Shown here: in pieces, positions 35,682 to 44,035 of the stretch
Position numbering within the stretch: position 1 is the stretch's first letter
Layout of the letters: every line of letters begins with the position of its first letter
DNA from: Neisseria polysaccharea ATCC 43768
Lineage (GTDB): Bacteria > Pseudomonadota > Gammaproteobacteria > Burkholderiales > Neisseriaceae
DNA: 57,670 nucleotides
Assembly (NCBI GenBank): GCA_000176735.1
Contig: ADBE01000031.1
Span: 1-57,670 of the forward strand
Direction of reading: 5' to 3'
Translations under genes and position numbers: made by a program
Notes under the pieces: generated by a model
What the model was told of the DNA's origin: nothing
The model's input: only the letters and a program-made list of their open reading frames with translations
Database searches by the model: none

Positions 35682-36122
35682 ATGGGATCTTCAGATTCCT
35701 TTAAGGAAAAGAAAAAAATATTTGAAATTGGAACGCCTGCTTATCGACAAAAGTTAATTGATGTTTGGAAAAAGAGCATTAATGGAAACGAAAAATCTTG
35801 GGTGCTCTTTGAAAATGGGACTTGCGTCATTTTACTTGAACCGGAAAAAGATCTGGAGAAACAAGCTAAAGAGATATTAAGCAAATGGGGCAAGGTTCAA
35901 ATAGGAACACCATCTGCAGATTTTGGCATTATCACTTTAGATAGTGGCGATGGATATGCCGTTTCATGCCATCATCCTGAAATTTTTACGCTAATCCTAA
36001 AAGAAGAAGGATTGGATGAAAATTTCAAAATCGGTATCGAAGGGCGTTCTCATCGCGATTGTGATGCTGAAGAACCCAAAGTTATCCATATCGAAGATAA
36101 ACGCACCATTGAAACCCCATGA
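35682..36122 (+). CDS. Hypothetical AT-rich protein, probably acquired
   Basis: 146 residues from ATG 35682 (GGGAGAAT just upstream). Sequence is SSDSFKEKKKIFEIGTPAYR, WVLFENGTCVILLEPEKDLE and GFGIITLDSGDG-like text near the middle; acidic and basic residues alternate and there is no signal or membrane segment. I recognise no family. AT-rich codon use differs from hemY and hemE on each side. The gene is followed by a DUS of the AGGTCGTCTGAA (mucDUS) dialect at 36186-36197, so a commensal donor is possible. An orphan immunity role is conceivable but unproven. Confidence 0.55.
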   Translation: MGSSDSFKEKKKIFEIGTPAYRQKLIDVWKKSINGNEKSWVLFENGTCVILLEPEKDLEKQAKEILSKWGKVQIGTPSADFGIITLDSGDGYAVSCHHPEIFTLILKEEGLDENFKIGIEGRSHRDCDAEEPKVIHIEDKRTIETP

Positions 36123-36185
36123 AAACCTGCTGCCGTTTAATCATCTACTGATGATTACCTAGGCAAATGTGCCCGTCCCTCCCTT

Positions 36186-36231
36186 TTCAGACGACCTTTC
36201 ATTGCGGAAACCGCCGCAAAGGTTGTCTGAA
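36186..36231. repeat. Inverted DUS pair of commensal (AG-muc) dialect
   Basis: TTCAGACGACCT (36186-36197), the complement of AGGTCGTCTGAA, faces AGGTTGTCTGAA (36220-36231). This is not the AT-DUS used elsewhere. It stands between the AT-rich gene and hemE and could act as a terminator. Confidence 0.65.
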
Positions 36232-36275
36232 AACCGTTTTCCTTCCCCGTTTTACAAACAAACCGAAAGCCCCAC

Positions 36276-37340
36276 ATGACCTCTTTGAAAAACGACACTT
36301 TCCTCCGCGCCCTGCTCAAACAGCCCGTCGAATACACGCCGATTTGGATGATGCGCCAGGCGGGGCGTTATCTGCCCGAATATAAAGCCACACGCGCGAA
36401 AGCGGGCAGCTTTCTTGATTTGTGCAAAAACACCGAATTGGCGACCGAAGTCACCATCCAACCTTTGGAACGTTTCGATTTGGACGCGGCGATTTTGTTC
36501 TCCGACATCCTGACCGTCCCCGACGCAATGGGCTTGGGGCTGTATTTTGCCGAAGGCGAGGGCCCGAAATTCGAACGCGCCTTGCAACACGAAGCCGACA
36601 TCGCCAAGCTGCACGTTCCCGATATGGGAAAACTGCAATACGTTTTCGACGCGGTAACTTCCATCCGCAAAGCATTGGACGGCCGCGTACCGCTTATCGG
36701 CTTCTCCGGCAGCCCGTTCACGCTCGCCTGCTACATGGTCGAAGGCGGCGGCAGCAAAGAATTTCGCACCATCAAAACCATGATGTACTCGCGCCCTGAT
36801 TTGCTGCACAAAATCCTCGATACCAACGTCCAAGCCGTTACCGCCTACCTCAACGCCCAAATCGACGCGGGCGCGCAGGCGGTGCAGATTTTCGACACTT
36901 GGGGCGGCGTGTTGAGCGACGCGGCGTTTAAAGAATTCAGCCTCAAATACATCCGCCAAATCGTTGCCGGACTCAAACGTGAAAGCGAAGGCAGACGCGT
37001 TCCCGTCATCGTATTTGCCAAAGGCGGCGGGCTGTGGCTGGAAAGCATGGCAGAAATCGGCGCAGACGCATTGGGCTTGGACTGGACGTGCAACATCGGC
37101 GAAGCACGCCGCCGCGTCGGAAACCAAGTCGCCCTGCAAGGTAACTTCGACCCGTCCGCCCTCTTCGGTACGCCGGAATCCATCCGCACCGAAGCCGCAC
37201 GCATCCTGGCCGACTACGGACACGGCAGCGGTCATGTCTTCAACCTCGGACACGGCATCAACCAACACGCCGACCCAAAACACGCCAAAATCTTAGTCGA
37301 CACCGTACACGAACTGTCGCGGCAGTATCACGGCGGGTAA
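36276..37340 (+). CDS. hemE: Uroporphyrinogen decarboxylase
   Basis: 354 residues. Decarboxylates uroporphyrinogen III to coproporphyrinogen III. The N-terminal signature [20 protein letters not shown] and the later [17 protein letters not shown] and [20 protein letters not shown] are characteristic; the C-terminal [19 protein letters not shown] follows. Together with hemD-hemX-hemY it forms part of the haem pathway in this window. A foldable non-coding region lies between hemE and radA. Confidence 0.97.
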   Translation: MTSLKNDTFLRALLKQPVEYTPIWMMRQAGRYLPEYKATRAKAGSFLDLCKNTELATEVTIQPLERFDLDAAILFSDILTVPDAMGLGLYFAEGEGPKFERALQHEADIAKLHVPDMGKLQYVFDAVTSIRKALDGRVPLIGFSGSPFTLACYMVEGGGSKEFRTIKTMMYSRPDLLHKILDTNVQAVTAYLNAQIDAGAQAVQIFDTWGGVLSDAAFKEFSLKYIRQIVAGLKRESEGRRVPVIVFAKGGGLWLESMAEIGADALGLDWTCNIGEARRRVGNQVALQGNFDPSALFGTPESIRTEAARILADYGHGSGHVFNLGHGINQHADPKHAKILVDTVHELSRQYHGG

Positions 37341-37361
37341 GCCGGCAGGAAACTGCCTGAT

Positions 37362-37506
37362 ATGCCGTCTGAAAGCCGAGGGATGGCAGGTTAGGGTAAA
37401 AATAAGGCAATGCGGCAATATCCGCCGTGTACGGATAGTACATGACGGCGGAGGCGTTGTCGCATTGGCGTAATTTCAACCGTCCTTATTTTCAGACGGC
37501 ATTTTT
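37362..37506 (+). terminator. Long nested hairpin between hemE and radA
   Basis: Four arms nest: DUS 37362-37373 with 37491-37502; AAAATAAGG 37399-37407 with CCTTATTTT 37484-37492; CAATGCG 37408-37414 with CGCATTG 37461-37467; TCCGCCGT 37421-37428 with ACGGCGGA 37445-37452. The end is followed by TTTTTG. The outer DUS pair and the second arm overlap by two bases, so they compete. It probably terminates hemE; the inner arms are longer than needed for that. Confidence 0.6.
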
Positions 37507-37529
37507 GTTTTCAGATGCAGGGAAAACCG

Positions 37530-38909
37530 ATGGCAAAAACGCTTAAAACCCTTTACCAATGCACTGGATGCGGCGGCACTTCCCCGAAATGGCAAGGCAA
37601 ATGCCCGCATTGCGGCGAGTGGAACACGCTTCAGGAAAGCTTAGCCGCGCCCGATCCGAAAAACGCCCGTTTCCAATCTTGGGCGGCGGATACCTCGACC
37701 GTCCAGTCCCTCTCCACCGTGACCGCCACCGAAGTGCCGCGCAATCCGACCGGTATGGGCGAACTCGACCGCGTATTGGGCGGCGGTTTGGTCGATGGCG
37801 CGGTCATCCTGCTCGGCGGCGACCCCGGCATCGGCAAATCCACGCTGCTGCTGCAAACCATCGCCAAAATGGCGCAAAGCCGCAAAGTGCTGTACGTTTC
37901 CGGCGAAGAATCCGCCCAACAGGTCGCCCTGCGCGCGCAACGTTTGGAACTGCCGACCGACGGCGTAAACCTGCTTGCCGAAATCCGCATGGAAGCGATT
38001 CAGGCGGCCTTGAAACAGCATCAGCCCGAAGTCGTCGTTATCGACTCCATCCAAACCATGTATTCCGACCAAATCACTTCCGCCCCCGGCTCCGTGTCGC
38101 AGGTGCGCGAATGTGCCGCCCAACTGACGCGTATGGCGAAACAAATGGGTATCGCCATGATATTGGTCGGACACGTCACCAAAGACGGCGCGATTGCCGG
38201 TCCGCGCGTGCTGGAACACATGGTCGATACCGTGCTGTATTTCGAGGGCGACCAACATTCCAACTACCGCATGATACGCGCCATCAAAAACCGTTTTGGC
38301 GCGGCAAACGAATTGGGCGTATTCGCCATGACAGAAAACGGTTTGAAAGGCGTATCCAACCCGTCCGCCATCTTCCTTGCCAGCTACCGCGACGACACGC
38401 CTGGTTCGTGCGTTTTGGTCACACAGGAAGGCAGCCGCCCGCTTTTGGTCGAAATTCAGGCATTGGTCGATGACGCGCACGGTTTTACCCCCAAACGTCT
38501 CACCGTTGGCCTCGAACAAAACCGCCTCGCCATGCTGCTCGCCGTCCTCAACCGCCACGGCGGCATCGCCTGTTTCGATCAGGATGTGTTTTTAAACGCC
38601 GTCGGCGGCGTGAAAATCGGCGAACCGGCGGCGGATTTGGCAGTCATCCTTGCGATGCTTTCCAGCTTCCGCAACCGCCCTATGCCTGAAAAAACCGTGG
38701 TTTTCGGCGAAATCGGACTAAGCGGCGAAGTCCGCCCCGTCGCACGCGGACAAGAGCGGCTCAAAGAGGCGGAAAAACTCGGCTTCAAACGCGCCATCGT
38801 CCCCAAAGCCAATATGCCGCGCAATGCCAAAGAGTTTCCGAAACTGAAAATCTACGGCGTTTCGAGTTTGCAGGAAGCCATTGATATTTGTCGGGAAGAT
38901 AGGGATTGA
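37530..38909 (+). CDS. radA: DNA repair protein RadA
   Basis: 459 residues from ATG 37530 (AGGGA at 37518-37522). Zinc finger at the start (YQCTGCGGTSPKWQGKCPHC), Walker A LGGDPGIGKSTLLLQTIAKM, RadA-specific AIKNRFGAANELGVF, and a Lon-protease-like C-terminal part (GEIGLSGEVRPVARGQERLK). It promotes branch migration in recombination and transformation, which fits a naturally competent organism. Confidence 0.96.
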   Translation: MAKTLKTLYQCTGCGGTSPKWQGKCPHCGEWNTLQESLAAPDPKNARFQSWAADTSTVQSLSTVTATEVPRNPTGMGELDRVLGGGLVDGAVILLGGDPGIGKSTLLLQTIAKMAQSRKVLYVSGEESAQQVALRAQRLELPTDGVNLLAEIRMEAIQAALKQHQPEVVVIDSIQTMYSDQITSAPGSVSQVRECAAQLTRMAKQMGIAMILVGHVTKDGAIAGPRVLEHMVDTVLYFEGDQHSNYRMIRAIKNRFGAANELGVFAMTENGLKGVSNPSAIFLASYRDDTPGSCVLVTQEGSRPLLVEIQALVDDAHGFTPKRLTVGLEQNRLAMLLAVLNRHGGIACFDQDVFLNAVGGVKIGEPAADLAVILAMLSSFRNRPMPEKTVVFGEIGLSGEVRPVARGQERLKEAEKLGFKRAIVPKANMPRNAKEFPKLKIYGVSSLQEAIDICREDRD

Positions 38910-38915
38910 AAGGAA

Positions 38916-38943
38916 ATGCCGTCTGAAGGTTCAGACGGCATTT
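38916..38943 (+). terminator. Paired-DUS terminator after radA
   Basis: ATGCCGTCTGAA 38916-38927 with TTCAGACGGCAT 38930-38941; the loop is only two bases, so the real stem is shorter. Confidence 0.7.
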
Positions 38944-39018
38944 GGTTTGTGGCGGATTGAAACAAGAAGGCATACCGGCGACAGATAAGATTTGCGGCAA
39001 AGTTGCCTGTGATGTGGC

Positions 39019-39149
39019 AAAAACGCACACGCCCGTCATCCCTGTGAAGGCGGGAATCCGGAATCGTCCGTTTCGGCAATGATTGGAAATCACGGCAACC
39101 CAACTGCTTGGATTCCCGACTTCGCGGGAATGAGGGGCGTGTGCATTTG
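39019..39149. repeat. dRS3-containing intergenic mosaic (NIME-like)
   Basis: A perfect dRS3 (ATTCCC, eight bases, GGGAAT) is at 39112-39131; a degenerate second copy is at 39038-39057. The outer ends are nearly inverted: AAACGCACACGCCC at 39021-39034 and GGGCGTGTGCATTT at 39136-39149. dRS3 sites are known insertion points for neisserial filamentous phages. Confidence 0.75.
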
Positions 39150-39179
39150 ATTTCCATCCGCCATATGTCGGCGACGGGC

Positions 39180-39659
39180 TTATTCGCCTACGGTTTTTTG
39201 TATCAGTTTTTCGGCGTTTGCCAAAGTGTTTGCCACTTCGTCAAAACCGATGCGGCTGCCGGCAATCAGGGCGCGCGTATCGGTATAGGCGGCGCGTACT
39301 TTGCCGTCCGTTTCGGTAACGAGGACGCGCAGGGGCAGTTGCAGTGCGAAGGCGGGGTCTTTGACCATCAGCGGCGTACCGGCTTTGGGCGTGCCGAACA
39401 CGATGACTTTTGCCGGCTGCATGGTCAGGCCGTTTCGGCGTGCCGCTTCCTGATGGTCGATGACGGCAAAAATGTCCATCCCTTTGCTTTTTATGGCGGT
39501 TTCAAGGCGGCTGACGGTTTCGTTAAAACTGTATTTCGAGGTGAGGGTATGCGTGGTCATAGCGGTTTCGTTTTGGGTGGGCGGTTTGCCGGCAGGGTGT
39601 GCCGAAGCGGTTGAAATGCAGAGTGCGGATGCGGCAATCAGGGGGAGTATGTGTTTCAT
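39180..39659 (-). CDS. DUF302 domain protein, periplasmic
   Basis: 159 residues from ATG 39659. Signal peptide KHILPLIAASALCISTASAH; then the DUF302 fold: KYSFNETVSRLETAIKSKGM, FAVIDHQEAARRNGLTMQPA, KVIVFGTPKAGTPLMVKDPA and PLRVLVTETDGKVRAAYTD. The role is unknown; similar proteins often sit near rhodanese or sulphur-related genes, as here (next gene upstream on the minus strand). The frame is open further upstream but the signal peptide sets the start. Confidence 0.85.
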   Translation of the reverse strand: MKHILPLIAASALCISTASAHPAGKPPTQNETAMTTHTLTSKYSFNETVSRLETAIKSKGMDIFAVIDHQEAARRNGLTMQPAKVIVFGTPKAGTPLMVKDPAFALQLPLRVLVTETDGKVRAAYTDTRALIAGSRIGFDEVANTLANAEKLIQKTVGE

Positions 39660-39752
39660 CGTATTTCCTTTTTCCTTTTCGGTTTGTTTGTCAGGCTTCG
39701 TATGGGGCGGCACGCGCCGCGCCTGATGCCGTGCTGCGTGCCGGAACGCCGT

Positions 39753-39786
39753 ATGCCGTCTGAAAGCCTGTCTTTTCAGACGGCAT
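39753..39786 (-). terminator. Paired-DUS terminator after the rhodanese gene
   Basis: ATGCCGTCTGAA 39753-39764 with TTCAGACGGCAT 39775-39786, five bases beyond the stop on the minus strand. Confidence 0.75.
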
Positions 39787-39790
39787 TGCG

Positions 39791-40150
39791 TCATTTCATC
39801 CCTTTTTTGAGCAGGTCTTCATAACCGCCGTGATTGGCAACCTTCGTATAACCTGCTTTTTTCAGCTCTTGAAGGGCGGCTTCGGCACGCCGTCCGCTGC
39901 GGCAGTAGAGGTTGATCGGCGTGTCTTTGTCGGGCGCGGCTTCGTGTATGCGGCGGACGATTTGGTCGACGGGGATGTTGACCGCGTTGTGCAAATGCCC
40001 TTCGCTGAATTCCTGTTCGGAACGGACATCAATCCAAACGGCTGAATGTTGCGCGGTTTGGGCGGCGGATACGGGTTTTTGCGAGGCTGCCTGCGCGGCA
40101 AAGGCGGCTGAGGCAATGAGTGCGGCGGTAATCAGGTGTTTGATATTCAT
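39791..40150 (-). CDS. Periplasmic rhodanese-like sulfurtransferase
   Basis: 119 residues from ATG 40150. Signal peptide NIKHLITAALIASAAFAAQA; rhodanese domain AVWIDVRSEQEFSEGHLHNA, and the active-site loop NLYCRSGRRAEAALQELKK with Cys near residue 83. Single-domain secreted rhodaneses (PspE type) transfer sulphane sulphur. The longer open frame upstream overlaps the recB 3' end and is not coding. Confidence 0.88.
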   Translation of the reverse strand: MNIKHLITAALIASAAFAAQAASQKPVSAAQTAQHSAVWIDVRSEQEFSEGHLHNAVNIPVDQIVRRIHEAAPDKDTPINLYCRSGRRAEAALQELKKAGYTKVANHGGYEDLLKKGMK

Positions 40151-40188
40151 AGGGTTCTCCTGCGGTTGTCGTCTTAAGGGACGGGAAG

Positions 40189-43100
40189 TTATTTTATCTG
40201 TTCCAAAGCGGCGGCATCTATGTCCCAACGCCAAACGCCGCCGCCTTTGCCATCCAATCCGCGCAAAAACAGGTAGCGGACGGAAACGGCGGCGGGCGGT
40301 TGTCCGCGCAGTTTGAAGTAGCGCGCGGCGGCAACGGCGTAAATCAGTGCCTGAAGGTAATAGTGGTGGTGCGCGACGGCCTCGTCCATCGCCTGCCGCG
40401 TGTAGGCGGATGCGTCCGCGCCGAGGTAGTTTGATTTGTAGTCGATGATGCAGATATTGCCGTCGGGGTCTTGGCAGACCATATCGATAAAGCCGTTTAA
40501 AAAGCCGTTGACGGTGTGGAAGTCGAGCGTTTCGGCAGCGGCACGGCAGACTTCGGGCAGCCGGACATCGTCGCGGGCAAACCAGTCGCGCAGCCGTTTG
40601 ATGCCGAAGTCTTCGGTATGGAGGGTAAAGCCCATTTCGGGACAGCGGCACTCGGGCGGAATGTCGGACAGGCCGTATGCCCCCGTCAGCGGCGTTTTCC
40701 GGCATGCTTCCGCCATTTCGGCAACGGCGGGCAGCCATATTTCTTCAAAACCGTATTTCTTCAGCTTGTCGGCAATGAGGGTTTCCTGTTCGGCGGCTGC
40801 TTGTCCGAATTTGAAATCTTCAAGAATTTCGTGCAGGCACAGCCCCGCCTGCGTACCTTTCGGAAAGTCGTGTACCGATATGCCGTCTGAAGCCGTCGGC
40901 GTTTCAGACGGCATCGCCGGTACCGAGGTTTCGGCGGCATCCAAGGACGGGCAGGCATCTTCTTCGCCGCCGTCGGGCGTTTGGGTATGGCGGCTTAAGG
41001 CGGTAAAGCTGGTGTGGCGGACAAATCGGAATCCGCGTTCGGGAATGCTGTTTGCGGCAAATTCGGCGGTTTGATCGGCGTTGCCGCAATATACGGCAGG
41101 GGGCGGCGCATCTTCTGTGAAGGCGAAATCCGTGCCGGAAGGGGCGTTGTCCGCCACGCGCCGCCAGTTGCGTTTGAGCATCGCGATGCCGTCTTTTTCA
41201 CACGCATAGGCACGGCGGACGGTTTCGCGGCTGTCTTGCGGCAAGCCTTCAATCAGGTAGGCGAGGGGGTTGTTGGCGGTATCGGAAGAATAGGCGGCGT
41301 AGATGTTGAGCTGTTCTTCGGCACGCGTCAGCGCGACATAAAGCAGGCGCAGGCGTTCCGCCATTTCTTCATCGGCGTATTGCTTCTGTTCGTCTTCCGA
41401 CAGTTGCGCCTTTGCCAACAGTTCGGTTCGGTTTGCGCTTTGGTGGAGGATTTGCCAGTCGGACGGCCCGGTATCTTGTGCGTCCCACGCAAACGGACAG
41501 TACACCAGCGGATACTGCAAACCTTTCGAGGCGTGCATGGTAACGATTTTGACCAAATCTTCGTCGCTTTCCAAACGGATGGCGCGGTTGTCGCCGCCGT
41601 TGTTGCCAGCCAGGCTGATTTGATCGCGCAGCCATTTGTGCAGTGCGGCGGGGTTGCGGTTTTGCGCGTCTTCGGCGGCAAGCAGTTCGAGCAGTTGGAA
41701 ATAATTGGTCAGGCTGCGCCCGTTGTTCCGGCTTAAGAGGCGCGTTTCGATGCCGTGTGTTTGGGAAAACTGTTGCATGGCGGCGAAAATGCCGTATTTA
41801 TTCCAGTTGTCGAGCGCGGTTCGGGCAGATTCCGCCCAATGCAAAATTTCGCTTTCGTTTTGGTTGAAGTCGTGCAATTGCTGCGCGTCAAAACCGAATA
41901 TGCTGCTTGTCAGGACAAAGCGCAGCGTTCCGGCGCGGCGCGGTTCAAGCCAGAAGCCGATGAGTGCGGAAAGGGCGGCGGCTTCGGGCGAGGCGAACAC
42001 GGATTCGCGCGAAAGCAGGACGCTTTGCACCTGCCGTTTTTTCAGGGTGGCGGAAACCATCACCGCCTCGTTGTGCGTGCGGACCAGCACGGCAATATCG
42101 CCCGACTGCAACGGGCGGCCTTTGAAATTCAGACGGCATCCGGCGGCTTCGTTGAGCGCGTGGGCGATTTCGTCGGCGCAATAGTCGGCGGCACGGCGGC
42201 GCAAAACGTCTTTGTTGGCTTTTTCATTGTCGTTTTCGTGCAGCCAACGGAGCTGTACGGCAGGACGTTTGGGCGACAACCTGCTTTCGGCACGCGCCGC
42301 ACCGACTTCCGAATAGCCGATGTTTTCCAAGACGAACGGGTGTTCTTTGAGGCGGAACAGCGCGCCGATGCTGCCGATAAGCGCGGCGTGGCTGCGGTAG
42401 TTGGTGGCGAGCGTGTAGCGGTGCTGCGCGTCTTCCGCCGCCTGAAGGTAGGCGTAAATGTCCGCACCGCGAAAGCTGTAAATCGCCTGTTTGGGGTCGC
42501 CGACCAAAAACAGCGGGCGGTTTCGGGCGATGAAAATCTTTTGGAAGATTTCGTATTGCAGCGGGTCGGTGTCTTGGAACTCGTCGATCAGCGCGGTTTC
42601 CCAGTTTTCGGCAACGGCGCGGGCGAGGGTTTCGGCGTGGGGGTTGTCGGTCAGTGCGGTGTGGACATCGAGCAGCAGGTCGTCGAAACCGCGTTCGCGG
42701 CGCGATTTTTTCATTTCGGCAAGGCTGCTGTTGAGGTATCCGATTAAATCCAGTTGCAGCCGGATTATTGTTGCTTCTTCCGCTTCTTCGAGTGCGTTCA
42801 AATCGCGCCCGAAGTCTGCCAGTTTCTGCAATTCGGCAAATACTGCCGCATCGGGCGTTTTGCCTTTTTTCAGTCCGGCTTCGAGTTTGTCGGATGAGAG
42901 TTTCAAGAGCCGTTCGTGCAGCTTTGCCTCCAAAAAGGGCAAATCCGGCGACAGGGCTTTTTGTTCCAACGCGTCAAACAGTTCGGCAAAACTGTTTTTC
43001 CGATACGAATTGCCGTTTAAAAGGGGGTGGATGCGCCAAAAAAATTCTTTTAATTCAGCCAGATTTCCGCAAATGTTTTGCCAGCTTGCCAAAGCGGCAT

Positions 43101-43803
43101 CCCGGGATTGCGGCAAATCCGCCTGCGGAAGGCGGAAACTCAGGTACGGGCGGGAGAGGTAGGCGCGGATTTGGGCAAGGACGGTTTGCGGCACAGTTTT
43201 GCGTTTAAACGCCAATGCGGCAAGCACCGGATCGCCGCTGACGCGTTCGCGCCAAAAATCTTGAGCCGGGACAAGCAGGCGGTCGCCGTCTTCTTCGGTC
43301 AGTTTGACATCGAACGGGGCTTGGCACAGAAAGGCGTAGTCGCGCAGGATGCGCTGGCAGAAGCCGTGGATGGTGTAGATGGCGGCGTTGTCGAATTGCC
43401 CGATGGCGGCTTTGAGGCGGACAATCAGACGCGTCCGGCCCTCTTTTTGCAAAGCCTGTTCCAAGAGTGCGGGCAGGAAGGTGTCGCCTTCGTGGTGTTC
43501 GGCGCAGTAGGCGGCAATGCCGTCTGAAAGCGCGCCGTCTCCAAGTTTGGCAATTTCTTTGCTTTCTAAAACCTGCAACACATCGTCCAAACGCGCGCGC
43601 AGGCGTGTTTTCAGTTCGGCGGTGGCGGCTTTGGTGAAGGTTACGACCAATACGCGTTCGACGTTTTTTTGTTCTAATATGATCAAACGTGTAAACAGGG
43701 CGGCAATGCCGTAGGTTTTGCCGGTGCCGGCAGAGGCCTCAATCAGGTTGGTGCCGGAAATGGGGACGGTTAGCGGGTCGAATGCTTGGATGCTTGCAGA
43801 CAT
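40189..43803 (-). CDS. recB: Exodeoxyribonuclease V beta subunit
   Basis: 1204 residues from ATG 43803. UvrD-like helicase motifs in order: Walker A IEASAGTGKTYGIAALF, Walker B ALIDEFQDTDPLQYEIF, GDPKQAIYSFRGADIYAYL, VTMHASKGLQYPLVYCPFAW and LLYVALTRAEEQLNIYAAY. The C-terminal nuclease has GFIDMVCQDPDG and CIIDYKSNYLGADA with the metal residues. It loads RecA at double-strand breaks with RecC and RecD, which are not in this window. A full CREE begins 29 bases upstream of its start and includes its probable leader. Confidence 0.96.
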   Translation of the reverse strand: MSASIQAFDPLTVPISGTNLIEASAGTGKTYGIAALFTRLIILEQKNVERVLVVTFTKAATAELKTRLRARLDDVLQVLESKEIAKLGDGALSDGIAAYCAEHHEGDTFLPALLEQALQKEGRTRLIVRLKAAIGQFDNAAIYTIHGFCQRILRDYAFLCQAPFDVKLTEEDGDRLLVPAQDFWRERVSGDPVLAALAFKRKTVPQTVLAQIRAYLSRPYLSFRLPQADLPQSRDAALASWQNICGNLAELKEFFWRIHPLLNGNSYRKNSFAELFDALEQKALSPDLPFLEAKLHERLLKLSSDKLEAGLKKGKTPDAAVFAELQKLADFGRDLNALEEAEEATIIRLQLDLIGYLNSSLAEMKKSRRERGFDDLLLDVHTALTDNPHAETLARAVAENWETALIDEFQDTDPLQYEIFQKIFIARNRPLFLVGDPKQAIYSFRGADIYAYLQAAEDAQHRYTLATNYRSHAALIGSIGALFRLKEHPFVLENIGYSEVGAARAESRLSPKRPAVQLRWLHENDNEKANKDVLRRRAADYCADEIAHALNEAAGCRLNFKGRPLQSGDIAVLVRTHNEAVMVSATLKKRQVQSVLLSRESVFASPEAAALSALIGFWLEPRRAGTLRFVLTSSIFGFDAQQLHDFNQNESEILHWAESARTALDNWNKYGIFAAMQQFSQTHGIETRLLSRNNGRSLTNYFQLLELLAAEDAQNRNPAALHKWLRDQISLAGNNGGDNRAIRLESDEDLVKIVTMHASKGLQYPLVYCPFAWDAQDTGPSDWQILHQSANRTELLAKAQLSEDEQKQYADEEMAERLRLLYVALTRAEEQLNIYAAYSSDTANNPLAYLIEGLPQDSRETVRRAYACEKDGIAMLKRNWRRVADNAPSGTDFAFTEDAPPPAVYCGNADQTAEFAANSIPERGFRFVRHTSFTALSRHTQTPDGGEEDACPSLDAAETSVPAMPSETPTASDGISVHDFPKGTQAGLCLHEILEDFKFGQAAAEQETLIADKLKKYGFEEIWLPAVAEMAEACRKTPLTGAYGLSDIPPECRCPEMGFTLHTEDFGIKRLRDWFARDDVRLPEVCRAAAETLDFHTVNGFLNGFIDMVCQDPDGNICIIDYKSNYLGADASAYTRQAMDEAVAHHHYYLQALIYAVAAARYFKLRGQPPAAVSVRYLFLRGLDGKGGGVWRWDIDAAALEQIK

Positions 43804-43831
43804 AGTGCGCGCTCGGAAAACGGTTGGACGG

Positions 43832-43986
43832 TATAGTGGATTAACAAAAATCAGGACAAGGCGACGAAGCCGCAGACAGTGCAAATAGTACGGAACCGAT
43901 TCACTTGGTGCTTCAGCACCTTAGAGAATCGTTCTCTTTGAGCTAAGGCGAGGCAACGCCGTACTGGTTTTTGTTAATCCACTATA
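43832..43986. repeat. Correia element (CREE), full length
   Basis: 155 bases from TATAGTGGATTAACAAAAAT to ACTATA. It stands between recB and the Dyp peroxidase gene. CREE ends can supply a -10 box, so they may influence recB expression. Confidence 0.97.
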
Positions 43987-43996
43987 AAACGGGAAA

Positions 43997-44027
43997 ATGC
44001 CGTCTGAAAAATGGTTTCAGACAGCAT
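43997..44027 (-). terminator. Imperfect paired-DUS hairpin
   Basis: ATGCCGTCTGAA 43997-44008 with TTCAGACAGCAT 44016-44027 (one changed base), just beyond the Dyp gene stop. Confidence 0.65.
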
Positions 44028-44035
44028 CGTCCGGC

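Noticed and set aside
36252-37283. 343-codon minus-strand frame over hemE
   Set aside because: Antisense shadow; hemE carries the family signatures.
39791-40738. Extended N-terminus for the rhodanese gene
   Set aside because: The upstream part overlaps recB and is Arg/Pro/Cys-rich; a clean signal peptide starts at 40150.
41014-42747. Open frames on the plus strand inside recB
   Set aside because: They are antisense shadows of a gene with complete helicase and nuclease motifs.
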